A stretch of DNA of 64,000 nt, from the NCBI RefSeq assembly GCF_004570845.1, contig NZ_SPQZ01000001.1, positions 744,001 through 808,000 on the forward strand, in the 5' to 3' direction. Positions within the stretch are counted from its first letter, which is position 1; every line of letters starts with the position of its first letter. The translations under genes were made by a program, and so were the position numbers. Origin of the DNA: Orlajensenia leifsoniae. Its GTDB lineage: Bacteria; Actinomycetota; Actinomycetes; Actinomycetales; Microbacteriaceae. Positions 1 through 8,932 of the stretch are shown here, piece by piece. The notes below the pieces were generated by a model. It did no database searches and was not told the origin of the DNA. It saw nothing but the letters and a program-made list of their open reading frames with translations.

Positions 1-711
1 ACTCATCCAGAGGTGCGAGATGGTGCCCGAGGCGTGGGTGAGGGCGACGAAGGCGTCGTCATCGGCTCCGGCGCCCTCCCTCAGGGTGCGCACCTCGGCG
101 TAGACGTCGACGACGGGGCCGAACAACGTGAGCGCCTGGTCGATGAGGTGCGTGCCCAGGTCGTAGAGGATCCCCCCACCGGATGCCGCAGCCGTGCTCG
201 ACTTCCAGGTGGCGGGCGGCGCGGGCTTCCACCACTCGAATCGGGACTCGAAGCGACGGACCTCGCCGAGTTCGCCCGCGTCGATGAGGCGGCGGAGCGT
301 GAGGAAGTCGCCGTCCCAGCGGCGGTTCTGGAACACCGTGAGGGTGCCGGCGGATGCCGCAGCCGAGGCGATGAGCGCACGCCCTTCGGCCGCTGTGACG
401 GCGAACGGCTTGTCGACGACGACCGAGAGCCCTGCGGCGAGCGCGGCCTCGGCGAGCGGAGCGTGCGTCTCGGGCGGTGAGCCGATGACCACGAGGTCGA
501 GGTCGGCTGCGCGGGCGATCACGTCGTCAGGGCTGTCGACGATGGTCGCGTCGGGATAGAGGCGCTCGGCCTCGGCCCGCCGTTCGGCGTTGGAGGTCAC
601 GATGACATCGAGCGAGAACTCGTCGTTCGCGGCCAGGAACGGGGCGTGGAACACCCGCCCCGAGGTGCCGAAGCCGATGACGGCGGTGCGGATGGGCTGG
701 GACGAGGTCAT
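1..711 (-). CDS. Gfo/Idh/MocA family oxidoreductase (C-terminus outside window)
   Basis: Probable NAD(P)-dependent sugar or polyol dehydrogenase in the cytoplasm. The 237 visible residues begin with a Rossmann motif (AVIGFGTSG, about residues 10-18) and carry DKP at 100-102, the counterpart of the family's EKP motif with its catalytic lysine. The substrate-binding alpha/beta domain follows and runs off the left edge; family members are usually 330-380 residues. ATG at 711 is preceded by AGGAG at good spacing. The gene lies 91 bp downstream of the transglutaminase-like gene on the same strand, so they may be co-transcribed. The substrate cannot be told from the sequence. Confidence 0.9.
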   Translation of the reverse strand, partial: MTSSQPIRTAVIGFGTSGRVFHAPFLAANDEFSLDVIVTSNAERRAEAERLYPDATIVDSPDDVIARAADLDLVVIGSPPETHAPLAEAALAAGLSVVVDKPFAVTAAEGRALIASAAASAGTLTVFQNRRWDGDFLTLRRLIDAGELGEVRRFESRFEWWKPAPPATWKSSTAAASGGGILYDLGTHLIDQALTLFGPVVDVYAEVRTLREGAGADDDAFVALTHASGTISHLWMS

Positions 712-802
712 GATGCTCCTGTTCGCTGCCGCTTGGTGCGTGCGGCACCTTCATGGATACCACGGCGGGTGAGGCATCCGTTCTTCAGCCAGTGTCGCGA
801 CG

Positions 803-1594
803 TCAGCGCAGCTGCACCAACTCGCGCACGTCGTCGTGGGGCAGCTCGTCGACGACCGCGCTCACCCAGATCTCCTCGAGGGTGACGGCTCCGCGGTAGG
901 TGCTGAGGAACGCCGTGTCGGCGGCGTCGCGTCCGGTGGCGATGCGCACGAGCGACTGGCGAGGGGCCAGCGCCGTGGCGTCGACGACGTGCCAGGCGCC
1001 GTCGACGTAGGCCTCGGCCACGGCGTGGAAGTCCATCGGGTCGAGGCCGGGGGCGTAGACGGCCACGAGCCTGGCCGGGATGTCGAGCGCGCGGAGGAAC
1101 GCGATCACCAGGTGCGCGTAGTCGCGGCAGACACCCTGGCGGGCGAGCAGGGTGCGCTCGGCACCGTCGGTGGGCAGGCTCGAGCCGGGCACGTAGGCGA
1201 GGTGGCTGCCGACCCAGGAGCTGACCGCGTCGAGCGCATCGACGCCGCTGAGGCCGCCGAACTGGGCCACGGCGGTGGGGCCGAGCGAGTCCGACTCGCA
1301 GTACCGGCTCGGACGCAGGTAGGTGAGCAGCGAGCGCTCCGTCACGGCGAGGGGCTCGGCCTGTCCTGTCACCGTGACCGCGTAATCGAGGGTGAGTTCG
1401 CCGGGTCCGGCCTCGAGGGCGTGGATGCGGGTTCCATGGCCGCTGATCACCTCACGGGCTTCGACGGGGGAACCGTCGAGCTTCAGCTCCAGGGTCTCGG
1501 TGCGTTCGTTGCCCTCGGCGGCGGCCACGATGAACGCGAGGTGGGCCGGGTCGAGGATCTGGAGGCGGAGGTGGGCGTTGGCCTTGCGCTGCAT
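803..1594 (-). CDS. Transglutaminase-like cysteine protease/peptidase domain protein
   Basis: 263 residues. The N-terminal 110 residues look like the beta-rich domain found ahead of bacterial transglutaminase-like domains. The core has the full papain-like triad: Cys156 in GVCRDYAHL, His190 in MDFHAV and Asp205 in VVDAT. Such proteins act as peptidases or amidases; the substrate is unknown. There is no signal peptide, so it should be cytoplasmic. AGGAGA stands upstream of the ATG at 1594. Confidence 0.9.
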   Translation of the reverse strand: MQRKANAHLRLQILDPAHLAFIVAAAEGNERTETLELKLDGSPVEAREVISGHGTRIHALEAGPGELTLDYAVTVTGQAEPLAVTERSLLTYLRPSRYCESDSLGPTAVAQFGGLSGVDALDAVSSWVGSHLAYVPGSSLPTDGAERTLLARQGVCRDYAHLVIAFLRALDIPARLVAVYAPGLDPMDFHAVAEAYVDGAWHVVDATALAPRQSLVRIATGRDAADTAFLSTYRGAVTLEEIWVSAVVDELPHDDVRELVQLR

Positions 1595-1698
1595 CTGAGG
1601 TCTCCTGTTACGACGGGGGACGGTGCGGTGCCGTGCGGCACGGTCGTCCTATCATCACAGCACCGAGCGCTCTGTCCAGCGCCGGGACGGCATCCGTC

Positions 1699-1998
1699 TC
1701 AGCGCAGAGGGGATCCGACGACGGAGAAGGCCGTTCCCCCCATCACGCCCGAGAGCAGCGGTCGGGCCTCGTCGATGGCGGCCTGAACCGACGCGAGCCG
1801 GAGCGATGCCCGATGCGACTCCTCCGACTCCCAGAGCTCGGCGACGAACACGGTGTCGGGTTCGTCATCGTTCACGCCCACCTCGTAGAGGAGGCATCCG
1901 ACCTCCCGCAACTCGACGCTGGGACGGGTGAGCAGGGCGACGAGTTCGTCGCGCCGGCCGGGACGGGCACCGAGGGTGCCGATGTTCGCGTAGGTCAT
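1699..1998 (-). CDS. Antibiotic biosynthesis monooxygenase (ABM) domain / putative quinol monooxygenase
   Basis: 99 residues, the normal size for a single ABM ferredoxin-like domain that works as a dimer. The segments ANIGTLGARPGRRDELVALL and FVAELWESEESHRASL match the two halves of the fold in YgiN-like and LsrG-like enzymes. ATG at 1998 starts exactly at the first beta strand; the frame is open further upstream but that part looks non-coding. It is divergent from the kinase at 2113. Substrate not predictable. Confidence 0.8.
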   Translation of the reverse strand: MTYANIGTLGARPGRRDELVALLTRPSVELREVGCLLYEVGVNDDEPDTVFVAELWESEESHRASLRLASVQAAIDEARPLLSGVMGGTAFSVVGSPLR

Positions 1999-2112
1999 GC
2001 TCCATCTTCGCGCCCGTCGGCTCGCTTCGACCGAGGAGTTCGGCCGGGTCCCGGCGGGCGTCGGTCTCCGCAACCCCTCGACAGCGGAGGCCGGCGCCCC
2101 TAGCGTCGCAGT

Positions 2113-3531
2113 ATGGACAGCACGATGGCGTGCCTCACGGACTGGATGACGCGGCAACGCTGGTACGGCGGCAAGGGCCGCGTGCCGCAGTTGCGCCGTC
2201 TGGGCGCGTGGGGGCTGCCGAGCGATACCGAGGGCGTGCGCGTGCGCACGCTGCTCCTCATGGACGACGCCGCACGTCCGGCGACCCTCTACCAGGTGCC
2301 GGTCACGCTGCGGCAGTCGCTGCTGCCCGGCGGCGGTCACAGGCTCATCGGGCGCATCGACTCCGGCGAGTACGTGTACGACGGGCCGCACGATCCGGTC
2401 TACGCCCGGGCTCTGCTGCGCATGATCGTCGGCGAGCAGACGGCGATCCCGGATGCCGTTAACGCCGTCGGGCACAGCTCGCTTCCCGCAGCACGAGCCG
2501 ACAACCCGCGCCTCGACGACGCGTCGATGACCGCGACGGTGCTGAGCGGCGAGCAGTCGAACACCTCGATCATCTACGAGGGGACCGGTGATCGGGCCAG
2601 CGTGATCTGCAAGGTGTTCCGCCAGTTGCACCACGGCGAGAACCCCGACGTCACGCTGCAGACGGCTCTCGCCGAGTCGGGGTCGCCGCACGTCCCGCGC
2701 AGCATCGGCCACATCACCGGCGAATGGGACGACGTGGGTCGCTCATCGGGACGAGCCAGCGGCCACCTCGCCTTCGCCCAGGAGTTCCTCCCGGGAGTGC
2801 AGGACGCCTGGCGCGTGGCACTCGACGCAGCGGCATCCGGCGACGACTTCAGCGACCAGGCGCACGACCTCGGCGTGGCCACGGCCGTCGTGCACAGCTC
2901 GCTCTCGCACCTCTTCCCCACGCGGCCCTCGAGCCCGGGCGACATGGTGGCGGTCACCATGAGCTGGTACCAGCGCCTGGCGATCGCCTTGGCCGAGGTG
3001 CCGGAGATCGCGGCTCACAGGTCCGAGATCGAGGCCGTCTTCGAAGCGGCCCAGGCTGTTCCGTGGCCGTCGATGCAGCGCATCCACGGGGACTTCCACC
3101 TGGGTCAGGTGCTGCAGGTTCCCGGTCGCGGCTGGGTTCTGCTCGACTTCGAGGGCGAGCCCATGCGTCCGATGAACGAACGCGACCAGCCCGATCTCGT
3201 GCTGCGCGACATCGCCGGCATGTTGCGCTCCTTCGACTACGTGGCCGGTTCGACCAAGGCCGATCATCCCGAGCGCCGCGTCTCCGACCTCAAGGCCTGG
3301 TCGCACGACGCCCGTCGCGCCTTCGTCGACGGCTACATCGCGGCATCCGGCAACGACCTGCGTGAGCACCGCCAGCTGCTCGACGCGTTCGAACTCGACA
3401 AGGCCATCTACGAGGCCGTCTACGAGACCCGCAACAGGCCCACCTGGGCGCCGATCCCGTTGATCGCCATCGAGCGCCTGCTCTCGCGGGGACGGATGCC
3501 GAAGCCGGTCGAGGTCGGCGGGCGCCTGTAG
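2113..3531 (+). CDS. Maltokinase-like sugar kinase (maltokinase or glucosamine kinase)
   Basis: 472 residues with the N-terminal cap seen in maltokinases (QRWYGGKGR near residue 15) and an aminoglycoside-phosphotransferase-like kinase core: HGDFH at 325-329 (catalytic Asp327) and DFEGEP at 345-350 (metal-binding DFG equivalent). Maltokinases (Pep2/Mak) make maltose 1-phosphate for GlgE-type glucan synthesis. A close actinobacterial branch instead phosphorylates glucosamine. No treS, glgE or glgB lies next to it, so the assignment between the two is open. The DUF1905 gene begins 9 bp downstream. Confidence 0.85.
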   Translation: MDSTMACLTDWMTRQRWYGGKGRVPQLRRLGAWGLPSDTEGVRVRTLLLMDDAARPATLYQVPVTLRQSLLPGGGHRLIGRIDSGEYVYDGPHDPVYARALLRMIVGEQTAIPDAVNAVGHSSLPAARADNPRLDDASMTATVLSGEQSNTSIIYEGTGDRASVICKVFRQLHHGENPDVTLQTALAESGSPHVPRSIGHITGEWDDVGRSSGRASGHLAFAQEFLPGVQDAWRVALDAAASGDDFSDQAHDLGVATAVVHSSLSHLFPTRPSSPGDMVAVTMSWYQRLAIALAEVPEIAAHRSEIEAVFEAAQAVPWPSMQRIHGDFHLGQVLQVPGRGWVLLDFEGEPMRPMNERDQPDLVLRDIAGMLRSFDYVAGSTKADHPERRVSDLKAWSHDARRAFVDGYIAASGNDLREHRQLLDAFELDKAIYEAVYETRNRPTWAPIPLIAIERLLSRGRMPKPVEVGGRL

Positions 3532-3540
3532 CGTCGAGGC

Positions 3541-3828
3541 ATGCGATTCTCCTTCACCGCGCCGCTCTGGGAGTGGGAGGCTCAGGCCAACTGGTACTTC
3601 GTGAGCCTGCCCGAGGAGATGGGCGCCGACATCGCCGAGGTGCCGCGCATGGTGCGCGGCTTCGGAGCCGTGAAGGTGCGGGTGCGGGTCGGTGGTTCCG
3701 ACTGGAGCACGTCGATCTTCCCGTCCGGCGGCACCTACGTGCTGCCGGTCAAGAAGGCCGTGCGCACGGCCGAGGGCATCGAGCCCGACGACGACGTGAC
3801 GGTCGACCTCGAGGTTCTCGACCTCTGA
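3541..3828 (+). CDS. DUF1905 domain protein
   Basis: 95 residues that make up one DUF1905 domain: a small beta-barrel-like sequence with FTAPLWEWEAQANWYFVSLP at the N-terminus and a central GFGAVKVRVRVGGSDW segment. The biochemical role is unknown. A GAGG sequence precedes ATG 3541, 9 bp after the kinase stop, so it is probably translated from the same message. It is often found alone or fused to a YdeI-like domain; no such fusion is present here. Confidence 0.85.
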   Translation: MRFSFTAPLWEWEAQANWYFVSLPEEMGADIAEVPRMVRGFGAVKVRVRVGGSDWSTSIFPSGGTYVLPVKKAVRTAEGIEPDDDVTVDLEVLDL

Positions 3829-3862
3829 CCCGACGTCGACCGGCCCTCGGCGAGGGAGCCGT

Positions 3863-4516
3863 CTACGCGGCCGAAGCCGTCGCGCGCTCGGCCCTGGCCA
3901 GGTTCGCAACGAGCTCCTCGCGGGTCTGCGGCACCACGTAGGCCGGCTGGTCGCGCTCGACGCGCCAGCTCTCGGAGAGCGGTCCGACGTTCACGGTGTC
4001 GAAACCGATCTCGTCGTAGAGCTTCGTGACGAACGCCGCGGCGTCGTCGAAGTCGCTCGCAGTGGCGAGGGCGCGGCGGCCCTCGGTGCCGGCGGGGGTG
4101 CCGTCCGTGGTGATGTCAGCCCAGCCGATGTGGTTGAAGCCTTTGGCCACGCGGCTCTCGGGGAGGTGGGCCTGCAGCAGGCCCGAGACGGTGTCGATGC
4201 CGTCGTCGAGTGAGGCGATGCGGCCGTCGCGCTCGAAGTAGTAGTTGTTGGTGTCGATCACGATCTTGCCGGCGAGCGGCTCGACGGGGATCGCACCCAG
4301 GGCCTTGAGCGGTACCGTCACGACGGCGATGTCGGCCGCGGCTGCGGCATCCGTCGCCGTTGCGGCCTTCGCCTTCGGCCCCAACTCGGCGATGAGATCG
4401 CCCAGGGTCTCCGGTCCGCGTGAATTGCTGATGACCACGTCGTAGCCCGCCGTGATGGCCGCGCGGGCGACCTGGCTGCCGATGTGTCCTGCTCCGATGA
4501 TTCCGATTGTCGTCAT
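3863..4516 (-). CDS. NADPH-dependent F420 reductase-like / NAD(P)-binding oxidoreductase
   Basis: About 217 residues. It starts directly with a Rossmann fold (TIGIIGAGHIGSQVARAA), followed by SNSRGPETL, the NADP-phosphate binding turn of F420:NADP oxidoreductase-like proteins, and DTNNYY. The family contains true F420 reductases, ferric reductase-like proteins and many uncharacterised dehydrogenases. I chose ATG 4516 because it abuts the first strand; a TTG at 4528 would add MALI and has a G-rich sequence at better spacing, so the start is uncertain. Confidence 0.8.
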   Translation of the reverse strand: MTTIGIIGAGHIGSQVARAAITAGYDVVISNSRGPETLGDLIAELGPKAKAATATDAAAAADIAVVTVPLKALGAIPVEPLAGKIVIDTNNYYFERDGRIASLDDGIDTVSGLLQAHLPESRVAKGFNHIGWADITTDGTPAGTEGRRALATASDFDDAAAFVTKLYDEIGFDTVNVGPLSESWRVERDQPAYVVPQTREELVANLARAERATASAA

Positions 4517-4686
4517 GATGAGAGCCAAGACGCCCCCGGCGCCATTTGTTCCCGTTCACAGCTGATCATGACGACGGATGACACCCTGCCCGCCGACAGT
4601 CGACGCCGCTTCCTGTGAAGTCAAGGCCATGAAACTGATGCCGTGGCGGCGCAGGCTGGAAGCCACACGAGATGCGAGGTGCTGTC

Positions 4687-4878
4687 ATGAACGACGAGGC
4701 GAAGAACAACCCCGAGGGCGACGTGAAGCCGGACGGTCTGGGCGGTGATGGCACGATCCCCAATCACCCCGGCGGGATCGGCGTGGGCGTGGGTGACGAG
4801 TCCCACTTCAATCCGGAGGAGGACGCCCCCGAAGCCGACCCGGCCGAACTCGACGCGGTGAAGCCCGACGACGAGTAG
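4687..4878 (+). CDS. Small acidic, probably disordered protein
   Basis: 63 residues, rich in Asp, Glu, Pro and Gly, with a central GGIGVGVGDES segment and no hydrophobic core. ATG 4687 has GAGGT at 4676-4680 and is preferred to the in-frame ATG at 4672, which has no such site. No family recognised. It sits alone between the oxidoreductase at 3863-4516 and the YceI gene. Confidence 0.55.
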   Translation: MNDEAKNNPEGDVKPDGLGGDGTIPNHPGGIGVGVGDESHFNPEEDAPEADPAELDAVKPDDE

Positions 4879-4993
4879 CGCGACCGCCTGACCGCGGTCT
4901 CGGCGAGCGAGAGCGGCTCGGGTCGTCGTCGCGCCCGAAAACAATTTCCCGGGAACGGGAATAACATGCAGATGCATGGACTTATACCCCAGC

Positions 4994-5548
4994 ATGGACA
5001 CCACGACCACTCACCCCCAGTACATCGCCGGCACCTGGAAGCTCGACCCCGCCCACTCGGAGCTCTCCTTCTCGGTGCGCCACCTCGCCATCAGCAAGGT
5101 GCGCGGCTCCTTCGAGAACTTCGACGCGACCATCGTGACCGGGGAGAACCCCGCTGACACCACGATCGACGCGACCATCGAGGTGGCCTCGGTCAACACG
5201 AACCAGGCTCAGCGCGACGAGCACCTGCGCACCAGCGACTTCTTCAAGGTCGACGAGTTCCCCACCGCCACCTACGCGGCCAAGGACATCACGATCGACG
5301 GAGACGACTTCACCGTGACCGGCGACCTGACCCTGCGCGGCGTCACCAAGCCCGTCACCCTGAAGGGCGAGTTCGGCGGAGTCACGACCGACGGCTACGG
5401 CCAGACCAAGGCCGGCGCCTCGGCGACCGCCAAGTTCAACCGCAACGACTTCGGTGTCTCGTGGAACGCAGCCGTCGAGGCCGGCGGCCTCACGCTCGGC
5501 GACGAGATCACCCTGAACGCCGAGATCCAGGTCGTTCTGCAGAAGTAG
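4994..5548 (+). CDS. YceI family protein
   Basis: 184 residues forming the YceI lipocalin-like beta-barrel: it begins GTWKLDPAHSELSFSVRHL and keeps the family motifs FFKVDEFPTATY and DLTLRGVTKPVTL. YceI proteins bind polyisoprenoid or other amphiphilic lipids. No signal peptide is seen, so this copy is likely cytoplasmic. The start is either ATG 4994 or ATG 4976 (MDLYPS extension). Neither has a Shine-Dalgarno site; a TTATAC at 4982-4987 would fit a leaderless message from 4994. A perfect palindrome TTCCCGGGAA (4946-4955) lies just upstream and may be a regulator site. Confidence 0.9.
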   Translation: MDTTTTHPQYIAGTWKLDPAHSELSFSVRHLAISKVRGSFENFDATIVTGENPADTTIDATIEVASVNTNQAQRDEHLRTSDFFKVDEFPTATYAAKDITIDGDDFTVTGDLTLRGVTKPVTLKGEFGGVTTDGYGQTKAGASATAKFNRNDFGVSWNAAVEAGGLTLGDEITLNAEIQVVLQK

Positions 5549-5571
5549 GTTCACCCCTCTTCCAGCTCGCG

Positions 5572-5606
5572 AGCGGGCGGCACCGGTTCACCCGGTGTCG
5601 CCCGCT
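5572..5606 (+). terminator. Rho-independent-type terminator after the YceI gene
   Basis: A 15-bp stem (AGCGGGCGGCACCGG paired with CCGGTGTCGCCCGCT, one G-T wobble) around a short TTCAC loop, followed by TTTCTCTG. It begins 23 bp after the YceI stop codon. Confidence 0.8.
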
Positions 5607-5670
5607 TTCTCTGTCTCCGGATGCAGTCTCCGGATGCCGTCGCCGGCCGGTCACGGGCATGATGGAACGC

Positions 5671-6351
5671 ATGTCCAGCGCGAGCGAGTCCATCACGATC
5701 GACTTCGACGGCACTACGGTGTCCGGCGCCTACGCGCGACCCGAGGACGCGGGGGCGACGCTCGTCGTGGCGCACGGAGCCGGATCTGGCTTCGAGCATC
5801 CGTTCCTCGTCGGATTCACTGATTCCCTGAACGCTGCGGGCATCGCCACGCTGCGCTTCAACTTCGCCTACCGCGAGGCCGGCCGCAGCTTCCCCGACCG
5901 GGCCCCAGCAGCCATCGCCGCCTGGCGCGCCGCGCTGGCGTTCGCCCGGCAGCGGGCGGCCGACGCCGGCGCGCCTGACGAGCCGGTCTGGGCCTCGGGC
6001 AAGTCCTTTGGCGGCCGGATGGCCTCGATGGCCGTGGCCGACGGCATGGAACCGGCCGGGCTCGTCTACCTCGGCTACCCCCTGCATCCGCCCGGGCGTC
6101 CGGAGAACATCCGCGATGCGCACCTCTACGGCCTCACCCTGCCGATGCTGTTCGTGGAGGGCACCCGCGACCCGTTCATCAGCGTCGAGCTGCTGGAGTC
6201 GGTCGTCGAGCGCATCGGGCCGAACGCATCGATCGAGTGGATCGAGGGGGGAACCCACGACTTCGCCGTTGCGGGCAACAAACGTCCGGCCGACGTGATC
6301 GGGGCGTCGCTCGCGCCGGCCGTCGCCGAGTACATACGCGCGCAGGCATAG
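5671..6351 (+). CDS. Alpha/beta hydrolase (TEX30/KANSL3-like, dienelactone-hydrolase-like)
   Basis: 226 residues. The nucleophile elbow GKSFGGRM, an early VVAHGAGSGFEHP oxyanion segment, VEGTRDPF (acid) and GTHDF (base) give a full Ser-Asp-His triad. The order and size match the bacterial family related to TEX30 and KANSL3. Substrate unknown. In-frame ATGs at 5659 and 5662 are possible starts; 5671 gives the standard N-terminus before the first beta strand. It stands as a single gene between two non-coding spacers. Confidence 0.85.
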   Translation: MSSASESITIDFDGTTVSGAYARPEDAGATLVVAHGAGSGFEHPFLVGFTDSLNAAGIATLRFNFAYREAGRSFPDRAPAAIAAWRAALAFARQRAADAGAPDEPVWASGKSFGGRMASMAVADGMEPAGLVYLGYPLHPPGRPENIRDAHLYGLTLPMLFVEGTRDPFISVELLESVVERIGPNASIEWIEGGTHDFAVAGNKRPADVIGASLAPAVAEYIRAQA

Positions 6352-6471
6352 GCCTGCGGCATCCGGAGCTCGCATCATGACATGGTCTTCTCAGGCAAGG
6401 CCGGAGTGCGCGCCTGTCAAGGGGTCGTACTTCCCCGACGCCGCTCAGCCTGAAGCCCTACGCTGGATGCC

Positions 6472-7275
6472 ATGACGAAGCGCCCCAGCGAGCCCATCTA
6501 CAACGCGGCCATCGCAGCCGGCCGGGGTCTCTTCGGTTTCTGGGGCCTCAAACGCCACGTCACCGGCATCGAGAACCTGCCTCGTGACGGCGGCGCCGTG
6601 ATCGCCATCACGCACTTCGGCTACCTCGACTTCGCCCTCACCGAGTGGGTGGCCTGGCTGAGCACCCACCGTCGCGTGCGTTTCATGGCCAAGAAGAGCG
6701 TCTTCCAGAAGCCCGTCGTCGGCTGGCTCATGCGCGGCATGCGTCACATCAGCGTCGACATGCAGGCCGGTGCGGCGGCCTACGCGAACGCCGTCAGCGC
6801 CCTCCGCAACGGCGAGCTCATCGGCGTGTTCCCCGAGGCCGGCGTGAGCGCGTCGTTCCTGGTGCGCGAGTTCAAGACCGGCGCCGTGCGGCTCGCCGCC
6901 GAGGCCGGGGTTCCGATCATCCCCGTGGCCGTCTGGGGCGGTCACCGCCTCATGACCAAGCGTCGCAAGGTCAAGTTCTTCGAGCGCTTCGGCGTTCCGG
7001 TGTCGTTCTCCTTCGGCGCGCCCATCACGGCGCACGCCGACGACGACCCGCGCGTGGCGACGGAGCAGTTGCGCACCGTCATGCAGCGCATGGTCGACGA
7101 GTTGCAGACCAGCTACCCCGTGAGCGGAGCCGGCCAGTGGTGGCAGCCGCAGCACCTGGGGGGAACGGCGCCCACCGTGGCCGAGGCCCAGGCGGCCGAC
7201 GAGGCGCGCGATGCGGCACGAGCCGCCCGGGCAGCGGCATCGACGACGACACCGGGCTCCGGCGCCGAGCGCTGA
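6472..7275 (+). CDS. 1-acyl-sn-glycerol-3-phosphate acyltransferase family protein (PlsC-like)
   Basis: 267 residues. The acyltransferase HX4D motif is present as H48FGYLD53, and FPEAG at 120-124 is the usual FPEG(T/A)R counterpart that binds the phosphate. The enzyme would acylate a lysophospholipid or mannolipid at the inner membrane, attached by amphipathic N-terminal segments. The C-terminal 35 residues are Ala/Arg-rich and probably disordered. It is not in an operon with other lipid genes here, so the acceptor is uncertain. Confidence 0.9.
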   Translation: MTKRPSEPIYNAAIAAGRGLFGFWGLKRHVTGIENLPRDGGAVIAITHFGYLDFALTEWVAWLSTHRRVRFMAKKSVFQKPVVGWLMRGMRHISVDMQAGAAAYANAVSALRNGELIGVFPEAGVSASFLVREFKTGAVRLAAEAGVPIIPVAVWGGHRLMTKRRKVKFFERFGVPVSFSFGAPITAHADDDPRVATEQLRTVMQRMVDELQTSYPVSGAGQWWQPQHLGGTAPTVAEAQAADEARDAARAARAAASTTTPGSGAER

Positions 7276-7388
7276 GACCCCGGTCGTCCGCCGGGTACAG
7301 GCCGCATCGCGCGTACCGGGTTCGCACAGGCCCGATCGGTCTGTCCTGGTGATTCCGGCCTGTCGCGGCTGACGCTACTCTGGGGCGC

Positions 7389-8879
7389 ATGCCGCAGGTC
7401 GAGGCAGCCGTCAGGGCGCAGGCACCGCCTGTCCCGGCCTTCGCGCGCGGTCCGGTCATCGCCGCCATGGCGATCCTCGCCGCCATCCTCTCCGCGTCGA
7501 GCCAGCTCTACGGATTCCACCGGGACGAGCTGTACTTCCGGATGCTCGATCCGGCGTGGGGCTACGTCGACCAGCCACCGCTCACACCTCTTCTCGCGCG
7601 CCTGATCACCGGCGTCGTCGACGAGCCGTGGGCCCTGCGCATCCCGGCGACGCTCTCAGCGGTCGCGGCGGTGCTCGTGCTCGCCCTCGTCACCCGCGAG
7701 GTCGGCGGAGGCCGACGAGCGCAGGCCCTCAGCGCCTGGGCCGCGGTGACGGCGTCGTTTCCGCTGGTGTTCGGTCACGTGCTGTTGTCGGCATCCGTCG
7801 ACCTGGTCGTCTGGCCTCTCGTCTGCCTGTTCACTGTGCGCGCCATCCTGCGCACCGACCCGCGCTGGTGGCTCGTCGCCGGACTGGTGATCGGCCTGTC
7901 GACCTACACGAAGCTACTCGTCGGCATGCTCGTGCTCGGTTTCATGGTCGGCGTGCTGGTGTTCGGGCCCTGGCGCATCCTGCGGTCCGGCCTGCTCTGG
8001 GTCGCCGTGGCGGTGGCGCTCGTCGTCGCGGCGCCGAACCTGCTCTACCAGGCGATCACGGGATGGCCGCAACTCGAGATGGGAGCGGCCCTCGGCGCAG
8101 CCAACGGCGGCGAGGTTCGTCCGATGGTGCTGCCCTTCCTGTTCCTGTTGCTCGGCCCGCCGCTGGTCGCGATCTGGGTGACCGGTATCGTCTCCCTGCT
8201 GAGGCGGCCGGCCTGGCGCGACCTCCGCTTCCTCACCGTCGCGCTCGGGGTGGTCGTCGCCGCGACGATCGCGGGTGGCGCGCAGTTCTACTACCCGCTC
8301 GGGCTGCTGAGCGTGCTCATGGCCATCGGATGCGTTCCCGTGGCCGACTGGATGGTCTCGCGTTCCCGCACCGTCATCGTCTGGGCAGCCGTCGCCGTGA
8401 ACGGGGTGGTCTCCGCCCTGATCGCCCTGCCCCTCGCCCCGCTGGCCGCACTCGGCGCGACCCCGGTGCCCGCGATCAACCAGGTCGTCGGCGACACCGT
8501 GGGGTGGCCGACGTACGTCGAGCAGATCGCCACGGTCGTGCGAGAGTCGGGTGCCGAGCCCGTGGTGGTGACGAGCAACTACGGAGAGGCCGGTGCGATC
8601 GATCGCTACGGGCCGGATGCCGGAATCGACGACGCCGTCTACAGCGGCCACAACGCCCTCTGGGAGCGCGCGCGACCCCCCGACGATGCCGCCGCGGCCG
8701 TGTTCGTCGGCGACATCGGCCCGGCCGTGCGCTCGGCGTTCGACTCCTGCGATCAGCGGGCGACCCTCGACAACGGGGTGGACGTCGACAACGAGGAGCA
8801 GGGCGTGCCGATCTGGCTGTGCACGGGCATGCGGGCGTCGTGGGCGCAGCTCTGGCCGCGGCTCGCGCACCTCGACTGA
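7389..8879 (+). CDS. Glycosyltransferase family 39-like membrane protein (GT-C fold)
   Basis: 496 residues with about ten membrane segments. The first extracytoplasmic loop has HRDELYF (44-50), carrying the Asp-Glu pair characteristic of PMT/ArnT-type GT-C enzymes, then DQPPLTP at 61-67. Such enzymes transfer a sugar from a polyprenyl-phosphate donor to protein or lipid outside the membrane. The soluble C-terminal 120 residues are as expected for the family. Donor and acceptor are unknown; no partner gene is adjacent. Confidence 0.85.
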   Translation: MPQVEAAVRAQAPPVPAFARGPVIAAMAILAAILSASSQLYGFHRDELYFRMLDPAWGYVDQPPLTPLLARLITGVVDEPWALRIPATLSAVAAVLVLALVTREVGGGRRAQALSAWAAVTASFPLVFGHVLLSASVDLVVWPLVCLFTVRAILRTDPRWWLVAGLVIGLSTYTKLLVGMLVLGFMVGVLVFGPWRILRSGLLWVAVAVALVVAAPNLLYQAITGWPQLEMGAALGAANGGEVRPMVLPFLFLLLGPPLVAIWVTGIVSLLRRPAWRDLRFLTVALGVVVAATIAGGAQFYYPLGLLSVLMAIGCVPVADWMVSRSRTVIVWAAVAVNGVVSALIALPLAPLAALGATPVPAINQVVGDTVGWPTYVEQIATVVRESGAEPVVVTSNYGEAGAIDRYGPDAGIDDAVYSGHNALWERARPPDDAAAAVFVGDIGPAVRSAFDSCDQRATLDNGVDVDNEEQGVPIWLCTGMRASWAQLWPRLAHLD

Positions 8880-8932
8880 CGGGAGCTGGTCTGTGCGCCG
8901 CGCGCACTCCGTTCCCCGGCAGCTCGGGCCGA

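Noticed and set aside
6341-6362. GCAGGC-ATAG-GCCTGC hairpin at the end of the alpha/beta hydrolase gene
   Set aside because: Only a 6-bp stem, overlapping the stop codon and without a T-run; too weak for a terminator call.
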